A stretch of 14,672 nt of DNA, from contig DDPM01000134.1 of NCBI GenBank assembly GCA_002342165.1, positions 202 to 14,873 of the forward strand, written 5' to 3'. The stretch comes from Hylemonella sp. UBA2468. Lineage in GTDB: Bacteria; Pseudomonadota; Gammaproteobacteria; Burkholderiales; Burkholderiaceae_C. The translations under genes and the position numbers were made by a program. Positions 13,641 to 14,672 of the stretch are shown here, piece by piece; position 1 is the stretch's first letter; every line of letters begins with the position of its first letter. Below the pieces are notes generated by a model. The model worked only from the letters and a program-made list of their open reading frames with translations, had not been told where the DNA came from and did not search any database.

Positions 13641-14672
13641 TTAGGCCTTGGTCGGGTCTATGGTCATGTGAATCGCGCCTTCCAAGCCCTTGCCAACTAA
13701 AGTTTTCAAGGCCAAGTCGGTTTGATCCAAGCCCAAGCAATGGGTGCTCATGTCGGTCACGTGGTGGCGGTTGTGGGCAATCAGTTGCAAGGCCATTTCC
13801 ACCGATTGGTAAGAGTGCCCGCGCATGCCCTTGACGGTTAAAAAGTTGGCAATGATGCGGTCGCTGTCAAATTCAGGCACCTTTTGGCGCTTTTGCCCGC
13901 CCAAAATCACCGTGCCTTTTTTGCGGGCCAGCTCTATGGCGCTGACCACCGACGCAGGCCCGCCGGAAGCACAGTCAATCACCAAATCGGCCATCAAACC
14001 TCCGGTCAGGTCGGCCACGGTTTCCAGCACGTCTTGCTCTTCAATATTGATTGCGTGGTGGGCGCCCAACTTTAGGGCCAGCGCCATGCGGCGCGCATCA
14101 GTGGGGCCGGATAAGCCTGTGACAATAATTTGCGCGGCACCGGCCTCACGCGCCGCCACCACGCAAGCCAAGCCCTGCTGCCCCGGCCCTTGTATGACCA
14201 CGGTTTGCCCAGGACCGGCATGCCCTTGCAAATAAGTCCATTCAATGCCATTGGACAAAGGCAGCGCCAAAGCCGCGTGCTGTGGGCTCACGCCCACGGG
14301 AACTTTGTGAAACACGGTATTGAGGTGCAAGTGTTGCTGCTCGGCAAAGCCGCCCCACCAACCGGGCGCTACCGAAAGGGCTGTGGCCCCATAACGCAAA
14401 CCACCCAAACGCCAGTCGGTGGCGTTGCAGAGCCTAAAGTCTGAGCTGCGGCAAAAATCGCAGTGGCCACAGGGCACATATTCCTCCAGGGCCACCAAGT
14501 CGCCCTCTTTCACGCCCCAGCGCTGGGCTGCCAATGCTCCCATGCGCTCCACATAACCCACGGTTTCATGGCCCAGAATCAGCGGCCCACGCGCCTTGGG
14601 TAAGTTTTGGTAGTAGCCCCAATCGCTGCCGCACACGCCCGTTACCGCTACACGCAGCAGCCCTGAGTCTGC
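13641..14672 (-). CDS. Zinc-dependent alcohol dehydrogenase family protein (5' end missing)
   Basis: The reading frame continues through the window edge, so 343 residues and the stop are visible; perhaps 25-40 N-terminal residues are missing. It is a medium-chain dehydrogenase/reductase. Catalytic-zinc ligands are Cys14 (GVCGSD) and His35 (GHE), and four Cys (68, 71, 74, 82) form the structural zinc site. The Rossmann motif is GPGQQG (162-167). The usual Glu of the EPL motif is absent (ALPLSNG). The strand after the glycine motif ends in VTGLS with no acidic residue, so strict NAD preference is uncertain. It leads the IclR-CobW module. Substrate cannot be named; threonine, sorbitol and aryl-alcohol dehydrogenases share this architecture. 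Confidence 0.9.
   Translation of the reverse strand, partial: ADSGLLRVAVTGVCGSDWGYYQNLPKARGPLILGHETVGYVERMGALAAQRWGVKEGDLVALEEYVPCGHCDFCRSSDFRLCNATDWRLGGLRYGATALSVAPGWWGGFAEQQHLHLNTVFHKVPVGVSPQHAALALPLSNGIEWTYLQGHAGPGQTVVIQGPGQQGLACVVAAREAGAAQIIVTGLSGPTDARRMALALKLGAHHAINIEEQDVLETVADLTGGLMADLVIDCASGGPASVVSAIELARKKGTVILGGQKRQKVPEFDSDRIIANFLTVKGMRGHSYQSVEMALQLIAHNRHHVTDMSTHCLGLDQTDLALKTLVGKGLEGAIHMTIDPTKA

Overview
The window reads as chromosomal, mostly housekeeping DNA of a betaproteobacterium, most likely Burkholderiales and probably Comamonadaceae-like. This is inferred from protein style, from the surE-pcm-nlpD-rpoS order, and from the small Burkholderiales-type lipoprotein; no database was consulted. 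I see no tRNA, rRNA, CRISPR array, insertion sequence, integrase or phage gene. Coding density is high: the longest gaps are about 190 bases (1571-1762 and 2960-3150), so no stretch over 300 bases lacks a gene.

Left part, plus strand (1-4893): the last codons of a probable tonB, then exbB and exbD, form the end of a TonB energy-transduction operon. A GlcG/HbpS-like gene faces it on the minus strand, with the two stop codons only 2 bases apart. A short intergenic region then separates that gene from a divergent Bax inhibitor-1/YccA-type membrane protein gene, which ends at a clear UUCG-loop terminator. Next come a small lipoprotein with a Pro/Glu-rich tail and a methyl-accepting chemotaxis protein whose upstream region is rich in inverted repeats.

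Right part, minus strand (14672-4931): ten consecutive genes run in one direction with overlaps or gaps of at most 33 bases. In transcription order they are a zinc alcohol dehydrogenase (5' end outside the window), an IclR regulator, a CobW/COG0523 GTPase with a His-rich stretch, a REC-HD-GYP response regulator, surE, pcm, nlpD, rpoS, a PolB-type 3'-5' exonuclease and rlmD. Several junctions are 4-base stop/start overlaps (ATGA or GTGA), which suggests translational coupling.

The surE-pcm-nlpD-rpoS core is the classical stationary-phase and stress locus: nucleotide phosphatase, repair of damaged aspartyl residues, an amidase-activating lipoprotein and the general stress sigma factor. The exonuclease and the 23S rRNA methyltransferase are appended behind rpoS. 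The upstream dehydrogenase-IclR-CobW module looks like a separate catabolic and metal-handling unit now contiguous with the stress locus.

The most notable single observation is that the HD-GYP domain has lost several metal-ligand residues of its family. It is therefore probably not an active cyclic-di-GMP phosphodiesterase, although the REC domain keeps its phosphorylation residues.
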